From Methylobacterium frigidaeris (GTDB lineage: Bacteria; Pseudomonadota; Alphaproteobacteria; Rhizobiales; Beijerinckiaceae), in assembly GCF_022179185.1 (NCBI RefSeq), contig NZ_BPQJ01000042.1, forward strand, positions 1 through 57,547: a stretch of DNA of 57,547 nucleotides, in the 5' to 3' direction. Every line of letters begins with the position of its first letter. Within the stretch, counting starts at the first letter, position 1. Of the stretch, positions 17,527 through 24,958 are shown piece after piece. The position numbers and the translations under genes are program-made. Under the pieces are notes generated by a model. That model was given only the letters and a program-made list of their open reading frames with translations. It was not told where the DNA came from and made no database searches.

Positions 17527-18204
17527 TCAGGCGTGATTCCCGCATCCGCAACCCGGCGCATGCGTGCCGCCGGGCCAGCGGGACGCGCGGATCACGCTGC
17601 AGAAGTTCCCTCGGCGGAAGCTCGGCTCCTTGTCGGCGATCACGTCGGCCTTCACGTTGCCGAAGGTGGTGTCGGGCTTGTGCTTGATGCCGTCGTAGAA
17701 GGCCTGGATGATGTCCTCCTTGAAGCCCGGCGTGCGGGGATGGGCTGTTACGACCGCCTCGCGCTCCGCGTCGGAATACTCGCCGTAGGTCAGGCCGAGC
17801 ACGTCCATCTCGACGCCGGCCGTGACCAGGGCGACCACCGGGTGCATGTGGACCGGGATGCCGGGCGTGGTGTGGAGCGCGATGGCCGTCCACACCGTGT
17901 AGACGTCCGCCTCCGGCACGCCGTGCGCCTTCAGGAAGGCGCGAGCGGCGTTGGCACCGTCCACCTCGAAGCGCTCCGTCGCGCTGCTGTGATCCGGCAT
18001 CAGGCCGACATCGTGGAACATGGCGCCGGCATAGAGAAGCTCGCGGTCGAAGGTCAGGCCGCGATGGAGGCCGGCGAGCGCCCCGAACTGATAGACCCGG
18101 CTCGAATGGTTGAAGAGCAAGTCCGTTTCGGTGTCGCGGACGAATTCGGTGATCGCCTTGGCGAGGGCCGTATCGGGAATGGCAGCCTCGGACGGGATGG
18201 TCAT
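17527..18204 (-). CDS. HD-domain hydrolase, cyanamide hydratase-like
   Basis: The 225-residue HD-superfamily protein has metal ligands in 'FNHSSRV' (H33), 'AMFHDVGL' (H64, D65), 'ALHTTPG' (H111) and 'VEMDVLG' (D134). The spacing and the segment 'ERFEVDGANAARAFL' recall fungal and bacterial cyanamide hydratase (DDI2-like) proteins more than nucleotide phosphohydrolases. The tail is Cys/Gly-rich ('APGCGCGNHA'), which is odd. ATG 18204 is preferred over the upstream frame. It diverges from a GlxA-type regulator 118 bp away, which probably controls it. The substrate is inferred only from the family. Confidence 0.82.
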   Translation of the reverse strand: MTIPSEAAIPDTALAKAITEFVRDTETDLLFNHSSRVYQFGALAGLHRGLTFDRELLYAGAMFHDVGLMPDHSSATERFEVDGANAARAFLKAHGVPEADVYTVWTAIALHTTPGIPVHMHPVVALVTAGVEMDVLGLTYGEYSDAEREAVVTAHPRTPGFKEDIIQAFYDGIKHKPDTTFGNVKADVIADKEPSFRRGNFCSVIRASRWPGGTHAPGCGCGNHA

Positions 18205-18322
18205 GGCGCGTCTCCTTTGCGCTGAGCCTCCCGATGAGCTACCCAGCACCGCATATGGCATCAATCGCCTTGTCGCGATGATTTCTGCCATCGTGCATAC
18301 ATCGTCAGCCACGGAAACCCGA

Positions 18323-19288
18323 ATGCTTCCCCGATCCGTCGCCGTCCTCGCCCTTCCGGGTGCCCAGCTCCTCGACGTGGCCGGTCCGCTCGACGTCTTC
18401 GCCGAGGCGAACGCCCAGAGCGGCCGGGACGTCTACGATCTGGCGATCGTGGGGACGGAGCCCGGTCCTATCGTCACCTCGTCCGGGCGCGGCTTGGTCG
18501 CGGATCTGGTCGCGCCCGAGGCCGAACCGACGCGCTTCGACACGCTCCTGGTCGCGGGCGCACCCCGGATCCAGGACCTCGCGGTTCGGTCCGACCTGCT
18601 GGAGTGGCTCGGCCGGGCCGCGGCGCAGTGCCGGCGCTACGGCTCGGTCTGTAGCGGCGCCTTCCTCCTCGGGCAGGCCGGCCTGCTGGACCGCCGCCGG
18701 GTCACGACGCATTGGGCCGTGGCGGAGGCGCTGGCCGAGCGGTACCCCGACGCCATCGTCGAGCCCGACGCGATCTGCCTGTTCGACGGACCGTTGCGCA
18801 CCGCGGCCGGTGTCACGGCCGGGCTAGACCTCGCTCTGGCGCTCGTGGAGGAGGATCTGGGCGCCGAGATCGCCCGCCGGGTCGCGGCCCAACTCGTCAT
18901 GTTCTTCAAGCGCGGCGGCGGCCAGATGCAGTTCAGCCGTCGCGGCGTGAGTGCCCCGACCGGCCGCTCGGTCCTGCAGGAGGTGCAGCGGTGGGTGGCG
19001 GCTCATCCCGCCCAGGATCACGGCGTCGACCGTCTGGCCGAGCGAGCCGGAATGAGTCCCCGCCATTTCGCGCGCCTGTTCCGGGTCGAGACCGGCCTTA
19101 CGCCCGCCGCTTACGTAGAGACCGTCCGGATCGAGGCCGTGCGGCACCTTCTCGAAACCGGGGATGCCGCCTTGAAGCAGATCGCGGGCGCCTGCGGCTT
19201 CCGCGACGCCGACACGCTGCGGCGCGCGTTTATGCGCCGGGTCGGCACGACGCCGGCCGAGTACCGACGTCGGCACGCGGGGGCCTGA
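18323..19288 (+). CDS. GlxA-family (DJ-1/PfpI + AraC) transcriptional regulator
   Basis: This ~321-residue regulator has an N-terminal DJ-1/PfpI-like domain ('VAVLALPGAQLLDVAGPLDV', 'GSVCSGAFLLGQAGLL' with the nucleophile-elbow Cys) and a C-terminal AraC domain with two helix-turn-helix units ('VDRLAERAGMSPRHFARLFR', 'LKQIAGACGFRDADTLRRAF'). GlxA proteins sense small metabolites and often govern adjacent hydrolases. It diverges from the HD-domain gene. An in-frame ATG at 18278 would extend it by 15 residues. A fragment of a second copy lies at 8140-8218. Confidence 0.93.
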   Translation: MLPRSVAVLALPGAQLLDVAGPLDVFAEANAQSGRDVYDLAIVGTEPGPIVTSSGRGLVADLVAPEAEPTRFDTLLVAGAPRIQDLAVRSDLLEWLGRAAAQCRRYGSVCSGAFLLGQAGLLDRRRVTTHWAVAEALAERYPDAIVEPDAICLFDGPLRTAAGVTAGLDLALALVEEDLGAEIARRVAAQLVMFFKRGGGQMQFSRRGVSAPTGRSVLQEVQRWVAAHPAQDHGVDRLAERAGMSPRHFARLFRVETGLTPAAYVETVRIEAVRHLLETGDAALKQIAGACGFRDADTLRRAFMRRVGTTPAEYRRRHAGA

Positions 19289-19332
19289 CCTGGGTTCCAG
19301 TCCAGTGTGCCCACCGGACCACCGGGTCGAGA

Positions 19333-19364
19333 CAGCAGCGAAGCCTCGAAAGTCTCCGCTGCTG
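19333..19364 (-). terminator. Hairpin behind the second flagellin remnant
   Basis: The perfect 8-bp stem CAGCAGCG/CGCTGCTG encloses a 16-base loop and directly follows the flagellin-like stop at 19378-19380. It corresponds in position and sequence to the hairpin at 11402-11437. Confidence 0.5.
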
Positions 19365-19377
19365 ACGCCCGCGTCGA

Positions 19378-19512
19378 TCAGCACAACAGCTGAAGGTTAC
19401 ACTGGTTGGCCTGGCTCGCCAGACACAACGAGGACATCGCCAGGGACTGCTGGGTCGCCAAGGCCTGCGAGTTCGCCGCCTCTTCGTTCATGTCGGCGTT
19501 CGTGAGGTTGAT
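19378..19512 (-). pseudogene. Flagellin C-terminal remnant
   Basis: Read leftward in one frame it gives 'INLTNADMNEEAANSQALA', then 'TQQSLAMSSLCLASQANQ' and 'CNLQLLC', ending at TGA (19378-19380). This is the conserved C-terminal D0 helix of flagellin. The frame upstream of ~19512 loses similarity and no start is present. Two normally absent Cys residues show decay. It is a better preserved relative of the remnant at 11449-11590. Confidence 0.68.
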
Positions 19513-19711
19513 CAACCGGCGGATCAGCGTCAAGCCCGGCCCCGGCGGCAGCCAACGTACCGGCCGGGTCGGGCCTTACCGCGATGGAGCTGTCGGGCAG
19601 GCATCAGGTGCGGGCCGCAGCCGGGGCAGACCTAACACTCCTCCAGGGCGCGATCGTGCGCTGGTCGGCATCTTTGACCTCTCATCCACCTTCCTTGACC
19701 AAGTTCGCGTA

Positions 19712-21019
19712 TCAAATAGCTACTCCCGGAGTACCAAGAGCAAGTTTCTTAGCGAGGTCTTCACGATGCTGCAAGTTAGCAGAATTTGGTTTCGTGCCAA
19801 CCAAATTCGCAAGAAGGTTTAGGTTCACGGGCCGAAGAATAATTCGTGCCAATTTGCTGTCGCCATGCGGATCAAGTAGCGCAACAGCTTGCTCGCGCGC
19901 AAGCGTGTCAAGCGCGGGATATAAAATAACTGCCTCTCGCGATACTCCCTTGCAGCTCAATGCGTACAAAGCAAGCTGGTAGAGCATCTCCCGCGGCAAT
20001 CGCGTTTCCCAAAGATCTCTATATTTGGCGTCAAGGACTGCAACCACAGTATTTCCGTCTTTGATTAAGAAATCGGGCCGCGGCGCAGGAGCTCTGCGCC
20101 GAAGTGGGTTCATGTTTGTTTCCCAGGCGAACATCCCCTTCAAAACGCGCTCGTTTTCTATGTGCAGAGCTGGCAAATTCTCGGATAGGAACCGAGAGAG
20201 GAGTGTCTGGAAAAAGCGGTTCATATCAAAAAGAAAGCCGGGCAATGGGACGAGTGCATCGCCCGTCTCTAATGAGGTCCCTGCGCCTTCCAGCAGTAGA
20301 CGGGCAATCCGCAAGCATGGATGGTAAGCGCGATGGCGCCGATCCATGATTGCCTCAGTGGCATCTAACGCGGATAACGTGAGTGCGATCCGAGGTGTGA
20401 CTACTTCCAACGATCGCGCCAGGCGTCCGGCGCGGTGGCGGAGCGTGGGATCGATGGAGAGCTTGCGTCCTAAATCGATGGCGCCCAGCAGTATCACGTT
20501 GATCGGGTTCGCCTCTGACCGGGGATGATGAACGCAGGGCAACACCGCATGTGCGCGACCTATCACGTTTGCGAGTGCCGCGAAATCGAGGCGGCCCTTT
20601 GGGCTGGCGAGGTTCTCGGGGCTCCGGATGTAGTCCCGGTACAAGCCTCTCGCGAACAGTTCTTCTGCTTCGTTAACCAGCTGGCTAATAAGCAATTCAC
20701 GAATACCACCAAGAACTGCAGCGTGTGTCGTCTTCTCGTGGAGCTGGAGGTCGCGCAGGCCATAGGCATACTGCAACAAGGTAGCAAGAGGCGCCCGTTG
20801 TAGCTTCGGTTCGACCGTTATGATGAGATCATCCAGTTCGAGGCGGCCAACCCACGAACTCGTGCGAACAAGTAGCCCTCGCGAAAGCTCGAGGATCTCC
20901 AACCTACCACTGCTCGCGAGCGCATCACAGGTCGCGCGCAGGCGATCTGAAATACACCGTCCGGAGAGTTCCGGAATGCCGGGTCCCCGCTCGGACCACT
21001 CCGGTACGCGCAGTTCCAC
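19712..21019 (-). CDS. mcrC: McrC-like nuclease subunit of an McrBC system
   Basis: The 435-residue product matches the McrC family: an N-terminal beta domain, the middle 'SPENLASPKGRLDF' loop characteristic of the family, and a C-terminal PD-(D/E)xK nuclease core 'RPDFLIKDG' (D316) and 'VAVLDAKYRDL' (D330, K332). McrC partners with the McrB GTPase motor to cut DNA with modified cytosines. It starts eight bases after the mcrB-like stop and is co-transcribed with it. Base composition is less GC-rich and codon use more mixed than the genes on the left, in keeping with a horizontally acquired defence module. Confidence 0.9.
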   Translation of the reverse strand: MELRVPEWSERGPGIPELSGRCISDRLRATCDALASSGRLEILELSRGLLVRTSSWVGRLELDDLIITVEPKLQRAPLATLLQYAYGLRDLQLHEKTTHAAVLGGIRELLISQLVNEAEELFARGLYRDYIRSPENLASPKGRLDFAALANVIGRAHAVLPCVHHPRSEANPINVILLGAIDLGRKLSIDPTLRHRAGRLARSLEVVTPRIALTLSALDATEAIMDRRHRAYHPCLRIARLLLEGAGTSLETGDALVPLPGFLFDMNRFFQTLLSRFLSENLPALHIENERVLKGMFAWETNMNPLRRRAPAPRPDFLIKDGNTVVAVLDAKYRDLWETRLPREMLYQLALYALSCKGVSREAVILYPALDTLAREQAVALLDPHGDSKLARIILRPVNLNLLANLVGTKPNSANLQHREDLAKKLALGTPGVAI

Positions 21020-21027
21020 GAAGGCCG

Positions 21028-23346
21028 TCAGGGGGCGTCATCCTGTTCGTCGTCGGGATCGATTTCGGGGGCATCCTCGGCATGAGCGACAGCACCGAGC
21101 GTCGTCACGATGTCCGGGAATTGCGCTACTAGCGCAGCGAGCAGATCTTCGACCCGACCAGCCAAGAAAAGATCGGATCGAACTTTCTGGTTCGCGCTGT
21201 CAATCAAGCCTTTACCGAGTATACGTTCAAGCGCTTCGTAATCCTCGTAGCAGTACTCCTCTAGCAGAGGTATGATGTCTTCTGCGATGATGCGAGCGAG
21301 CCGTACTGGATCGGAGACCGGCTGTCCCCGATCCATGAGGTAGGCATGGCCGACCTGAAGATTGCGCGCATCGCGTCCGACATGCTCTCGGATGCGCGCA
21401 TTTAGGTTTCTAAGCCAAGGGCCAAGCGGCACCCCACCGGTCACGGCATCGGCCAGGATCTGAGTGTCTGGAAGGAGTTCAACGAAGCCGAAGCGCCGTC
21501 GAAGCGCTGTATCGAGAAGGGCGATCGACCGGTCCGCTGTGTTCATCGTGCCGATAATTCTTACATTGGCAGGAACTGAGAACACCTCCCCCGATACGGG
21601 CAGATTAAGCGAGTGGCCACGTTTATCCATCTCAAGCAACGTAATGAGCTCTCCGAAAATCCTCGGTATGTCTCCGCGGTTGATTTCGTCCACCAGTAGA
21701 TAGAATTCGCGGTCAGGATGTTCGGCAGCCTCCCTACAAAGGCGCTTGAACATTCCATCTCGCCGCTCAAACGAGAGCTGTCCCGATGATCCGGACGTTG
21801 GCCGGAACCCCTCTAGAAAATCCTCATAGCCATAGCTTGGATGAAACGTGCATGATCTTACCAGGGCTGGGCCGCCATTTCCTTCTATTTCGGCCTGCTC
21901 AGTCTCATTGATAGCATCGTAGTGTGCACCGAAGGCCGCGAGCGCAGCTAGGTCTCTGGCTGCCTTGCGTGCCCAGTACGTCTTTCCCGTTCCCGGCGGC
22001 CCGTAGAGTATCGCCTGCCCCTTCCGGTCCAAAATACCCTGAAGGCGCCCGGGCACTCCGTCCAGCCGCACCTTCGCCCTGGTCCGCGCGGTCGCAGGAA
22101 CGACAACTGACGGGGGCTCGGGCGCAGGATTGAGCAAGCGTCCTTCAATCGCGACGCGGTTCTCAGGATCTCGGATGGGGTAAAAAGTGGTCCGTAATCC
22201 TTCGTTAGAGCGTGGCAGGCTCCACTCAGCAGCGTCCAGCCATTCAACTGCTCTGCGGTGAGGGGCGGCCCCCAACCCGTGAGGATCGTAGCTGTAGGGC
22301 CCGCTTACCTTACCAATACCGAGTACACGTGAGCCGTCCGCAGCCAGCACGATGTCGCCCTCGTCCATGCCGAATAGAAAGCTGAACACCTCTCCAGCCT
22401 TGCGCGAAGCAACCTGAGGAGAGGCTGCGTAATACGTCAAAGCACTCATACGCCGCTTAAGCTCATCCTTGCTCTCGCGTTTCTTTTCTACCCAACTCAA
22501 GTCGCCGAGATCCTCCCAACCTATGGCAACGTTGCCCGCATGCCTCATCAGCTCCCAGATGCTCACATCAGCCTGACCGTTTGACGTCACGCGCGTGCCG
22601 ACACGCCATACGCGCCGAGGCTTTCCGTTAGCTCGGTTCAAGATGGTCCCGAGATGGCTAAGAGGCACTCCCAACTCAGCAGCCATGCTGACGAAGCGTC
22701 CGGCGGGTATATATTTGCCTCTGCCACTTGGCGGTATCTGAAGAGTTTTTACAAGGTGAAAATCATGGAATTCGTCTGAATGATAATCGTCTAGTTTCGT
22801 ATGATGCAGCAGACTTAGGTACTTGTGCCCCCAAGCGCTGTCCTGAACATCAGGCGCGACCTCCTCCATTCTCTTCTGCAAGCCGGCATAGTCTTCGTCA
22901 GAGCCGCCCTCGGAAAAGCTATCCAGGAGGGCCGATGCCGCTACTAGTTGGTCGCGATGCCGTCTCGCGATGCCTATAGCATCCTCAGTCGACAGCTCGA
23001 TTTGCTTAGCAGCGTGACCTGTCATCCAGACGCCCGTTTCCTTGCGCCTGTAGATCCCAAATTTTAATGCACTACCGCCAGCAATGCTACCAAATACTCC
23101 TGGCAAATCTTCGTCGTCTTTAAACTCCAGCCAGTACACAAGACTATCGCGGCTTCCATGGAGGTGCATAGTCTCCAGAAGATTAGGACCGTCGAGTTCT
23201 TGTAGCTTTTGTGGTCCAAATCTTTCCCGGAAGAGGGTGTAGCATTCTGCTAGCTTCGTCTGCGAAAGAAGCGCACCCTCTTCTTCCAGGGCTTCACGCG
23301 CATTTCGGAGCTTTGATCTAACGGGTTCGGCTAATGTCATGGCCAC
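21028..23346 (-). CDS. mcrB: McrB-like AAA+ GTPase with modified-base reader domain
   Basis: The 772-residue product has its AAA+ motor at ~430-720: Walker A 'GPPGTGKT' (449-456), Walker B 'YLLVDEINRGDIPRIFGE' (from ~549), and 'MNTADRSIALLDTALRRRF', the McrB signature with the NTAD guanine-specificity element. The N-terminal ~400 residues are the recognition part; 'AGNVAIGWEDLGDL' and 'GDIVLAADGSRVLGIGKVSG' (~270-350) resemble EVE/PUA-like domains that read modified bases, unlike the E. coli McrB DUF3578 domain. With McrC it restricts modified foreign DNA. The acidic C-terminus ('EIDPDDEQDD') is unusual. Confidence 0.92.
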   Translation of the reverse strand: MAMTLAEPVRSKLRNAREALEEEGALLSQTKLAECYTLFRERFGPQKLQELDGPNLLETMHLHGSRDSLVYWLEFKDDEDLPGVFGSIAGGSALKFGIYRRKETGVWMTGHAAKQIELSTEDAIGIARRHRDQLVAASALLDSFSEGGSDEDYAGLQKRMEEVAPDVQDSAWGHKYLSLLHHTKLDDYHSDEFHDFHLVKTLQIPPSGRGKYIPAGRFVSMAAELGVPLSHLGTILNRANGKPRRVWRVGTRVTSNGQADVSIWELMRHAGNVAIGWEDLGDLSWVEKKRESKDELKRRMSALTYYAASPQVASRKAGEVFSFLFGMDEGDIVLAADGSRVLGIGKVSGPYSYDPHGLGAAPHRRAVEWLDAAEWSLPRSNEGLRTTFYPIRDPENRVAIEGRLLNPAPEPPSVVVPATARTRAKVRLDGVPGRLQGILDRKGQAILYGPPGTGKTYWARKAARDLAALAAFGAHYDAINETEQAEIEGNGGPALVRSCTFHPSYGYEDFLEGFRPTSGSSGQLSFERRDGMFKRLCREAAEHPDREFYLLVDEINRGDIPRIFGELITLLEMDKRGHSLNLPVSGEVFSVPANVRIIGTMNTADRSIALLDTALRRRFGFVELLPDTQILADAVTGGVPLGPWLRNLNARIREHVGRDARNLQVGHAYLMDRGQPVSDPVRLARIIAEDIIPLLEEYCYEDYEALERILGKGLIDSANQKVRSDLFLAGRVEDLLAALVAQFPDIVTTLGAVAHAEDAPEIDPDDEQDDAP

Positions 23347-23545
23347 CTTACCGCGACAGGGACACGCCTCAGTTAGCGTTTGGTAGTTGTGTCCGCCGTC
23401 GCTTCCTCACTGCATATCATCACAATACCGTAGCCGAGTGACAGGTGCCAGTTTCGGCCCGTCAAGGCATCGTCGTCAGTCCCAACAGGGCCTTCCAGCG
23501 CCGTGGCCAGCGCCGGCACGGGATTGCCTCGTGCCGGAGCCTCCC

Positions 23546-23821
23546 TTAATCCGCGACCTTGAGGTCGTTCACATTCACATCGCCATCCTGGGTGGTGAAG
23601 CTCGGTGCCCGGCCGTTCGACTGGGAGACGCCGCTGATGCGGTGGTCGCCACTATCGTAAGTGGCCAGCTTGCCGTCGGTCTCGACGAGGAGCCGCTGCT
23701 TATCGGGGAAGAACGCGTAGCGCATACCGTCCTGACCGCCGCTGGTCGAGGGCTGGCCGAACTCCTGAGGCCACCAGGGCTCCGAGCCCTTCATCGGCTT
23801 CATGGGCTTCATCGGTTCCAT
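23546..23821 (-). CDS. Small conserved protein with MKPM-repeat N-terminus
   Basis: The 91-residue protein starts with 'MEPMKPMKPMKG' and continues 'WWPQEFGQPSTSGGQDGMRY' and 'YDSGDHRISGVSQ'. I recognise the pattern from methylobacteria and relatives, where the number of MKPM units varies, but no function is known to me. No membrane segment or signal peptide is seen, and the body looks like a small beta protein. It lies alone between the McrBC operon and intergenic repeat copy B. Confidence 0.72.
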   Translation of the reverse strand: MEPMKPMKPMKGSEPWWPQEFGQPSTSGGQDGMRYAFFPDKQRLLVETDGKLATYDSGDHRISGVSQSNGRAPSFTTQDGDVNVNDLKVAD

Positions 23822-23987
23822 CGCGCTCGATCCACTAGCGGGATGTCTGAAGCCAACGTTACGCTCGAAGCGCCGAAATGTTTCCCAAAAAGCCAGGACG
23901 ACGAAATCTGCTGTTGAGCTTGTCGATCGAGGACGTTGAGATAGGCGCCGGGGAGCCCCAGCAACAGCAGGGCTGCCCCAGATAGCT

Positions 23988-24098
23988 GAAGCTGTCGTGC
24001 TGGGCTCAGGATGTCCCCAGGACCAGCGGGGCAGCGAGGGGCATCCGAGGCAGCAGGACGCCCCTCGAACGCACTGTATGACGCTCCTAGCACCTCAG
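23988..24098. repeat. Intergenic repeat, copy B
   Basis: It begins GAAGCTGTCGTGCTGGGCTC and shares AGGACGCCCCTCGAACGC and the CTGTATGACGCTCCT block with copies A and C. It lies in a ~460-bp gene-poor gap. Just upstream, CTGCTGTTG and CAACAGCAG (about 23911-23970) could pair over a long loop. Confidence 0.6.
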
Positions 24099-24286
24099 GT
24101 GTGCGCCGACCATGTCGTCGAGCGATCCGACGGTGGCGCCCCCACGACCTCGACAACTCGAGGTGCAGATGCAGGTCATGTCACAGCAGGAAGACCGCCG
24201 ACGCCCGTTCTCGTCGGCACGGTTTAAGATGAACGGCATTCAGGTCAGTCGGCAGGAATTCCGTGAACATCTCCGGGCTTCGATAT

Positions 24287-24418
24287 CTATAGAAGCCCTA
24301 CCGCTGACGAGCCGTTAGCCATATCAAAGACCCACACGCCTTCAACATATAATTCAGCTATGCTTGAGTCGCGCGACCTTGATCGGAATGCGACGACCGA
24401 GTTGTCTGCCACCTTCAT
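24287..24418 (-). CDS. Possible 43-residue small protein
   Basis: The frame has balanced, protein-like composition ('VADNSVVAFRSRSRDSSIAE', 'LYVEGVWVFDM'). The ATG at 24418 has only a weak purine stretch upstream. No family is recognised, and it could be a remnant of a longer gene. Confidence 0.35.
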   Translation of the reverse strand: MKVADNSVVAFRSRSRDSSIAELYVEGVWVFDMANGSSAVGLL

Positions 24419-24469
24419 CAGGCTTACCGGCGGAGCTGTGACATGACAGCACCTACTGATGAGCCACAC

Positions 24470-24913
24470 TCAGAAGAGGGCCACCAAGGTCACGCCCGCC
24501 ACCATCAGGATGCCCCCGAATACGCGCCACAGGCCAGCTGGATGAATGTCGAAGCCTGCCCAGCCGAAATGGTCGAGCACCAGCGATGTCAGCACGCCGG
24601 CGGTTACCAGCGTGCCGAGGAAAGCTCCGGCCCCGACCTTCGGCGCCACGAAGAGTTGGGACAGCGTCAGGAACGCCCCAAGGATACCGCCGAGCCACGC
24701 CCACCAGGGGATCTGAGAAACCTGCTCTTGATCGGGCAGGCTCAGCCGGCCGGAGAGGAGCCCGACGGCCAGCAGGGCACTGCCGCTCACTACAACGACC
24801 ACGAGGCCGGCGAAGAACGGCTGCGTCGACGTCTTGGCGAGCGTCGAGTTCGGTCCGGGTTGGATCGCGTTCGCAACGCCAGCGATGAGGGCGAAGCCGT
24901 AGAGATACCACAT
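24470..24913 (-). CDS. DMT-superfamily transporter, YdcZ/DUF606 type
   Basis: This 147-residue, five-helix membrane protein has family traits of the YdcZ half-size transporters: 'GVANAIQPGPNSTLAK' after helix 1, 'PWWAWLGGILGAFLTLSQ' and 'APKVGAGAFLGTLVTAGVL'. These proteins work as dimers; known or suspected substrates are small metabolites. It lies 45 bp after the OPT transporter in the same direction, so co-transcription is likely. Length is typical. Confidence 0.85.
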   Translation of the reverse strand: MWYLYGFALIAGVANAIQPGPNSTLAKTSTQPFFAGLVVVVVSGSALLAVGLLSGRLSLPDQEQVSQIPWWAWLGGILGAFLTLSQLFVAPKVGAGAFLGTLVTAGVLTSLVLDHFGWAGFDIHPAGLWRVFGGILMVAGVTLVALF

Positions 24914-24958
24914 GCAGAATTCGATCCTTTCATAAGAGTCCGAGCCGTTCGCGCCGCA

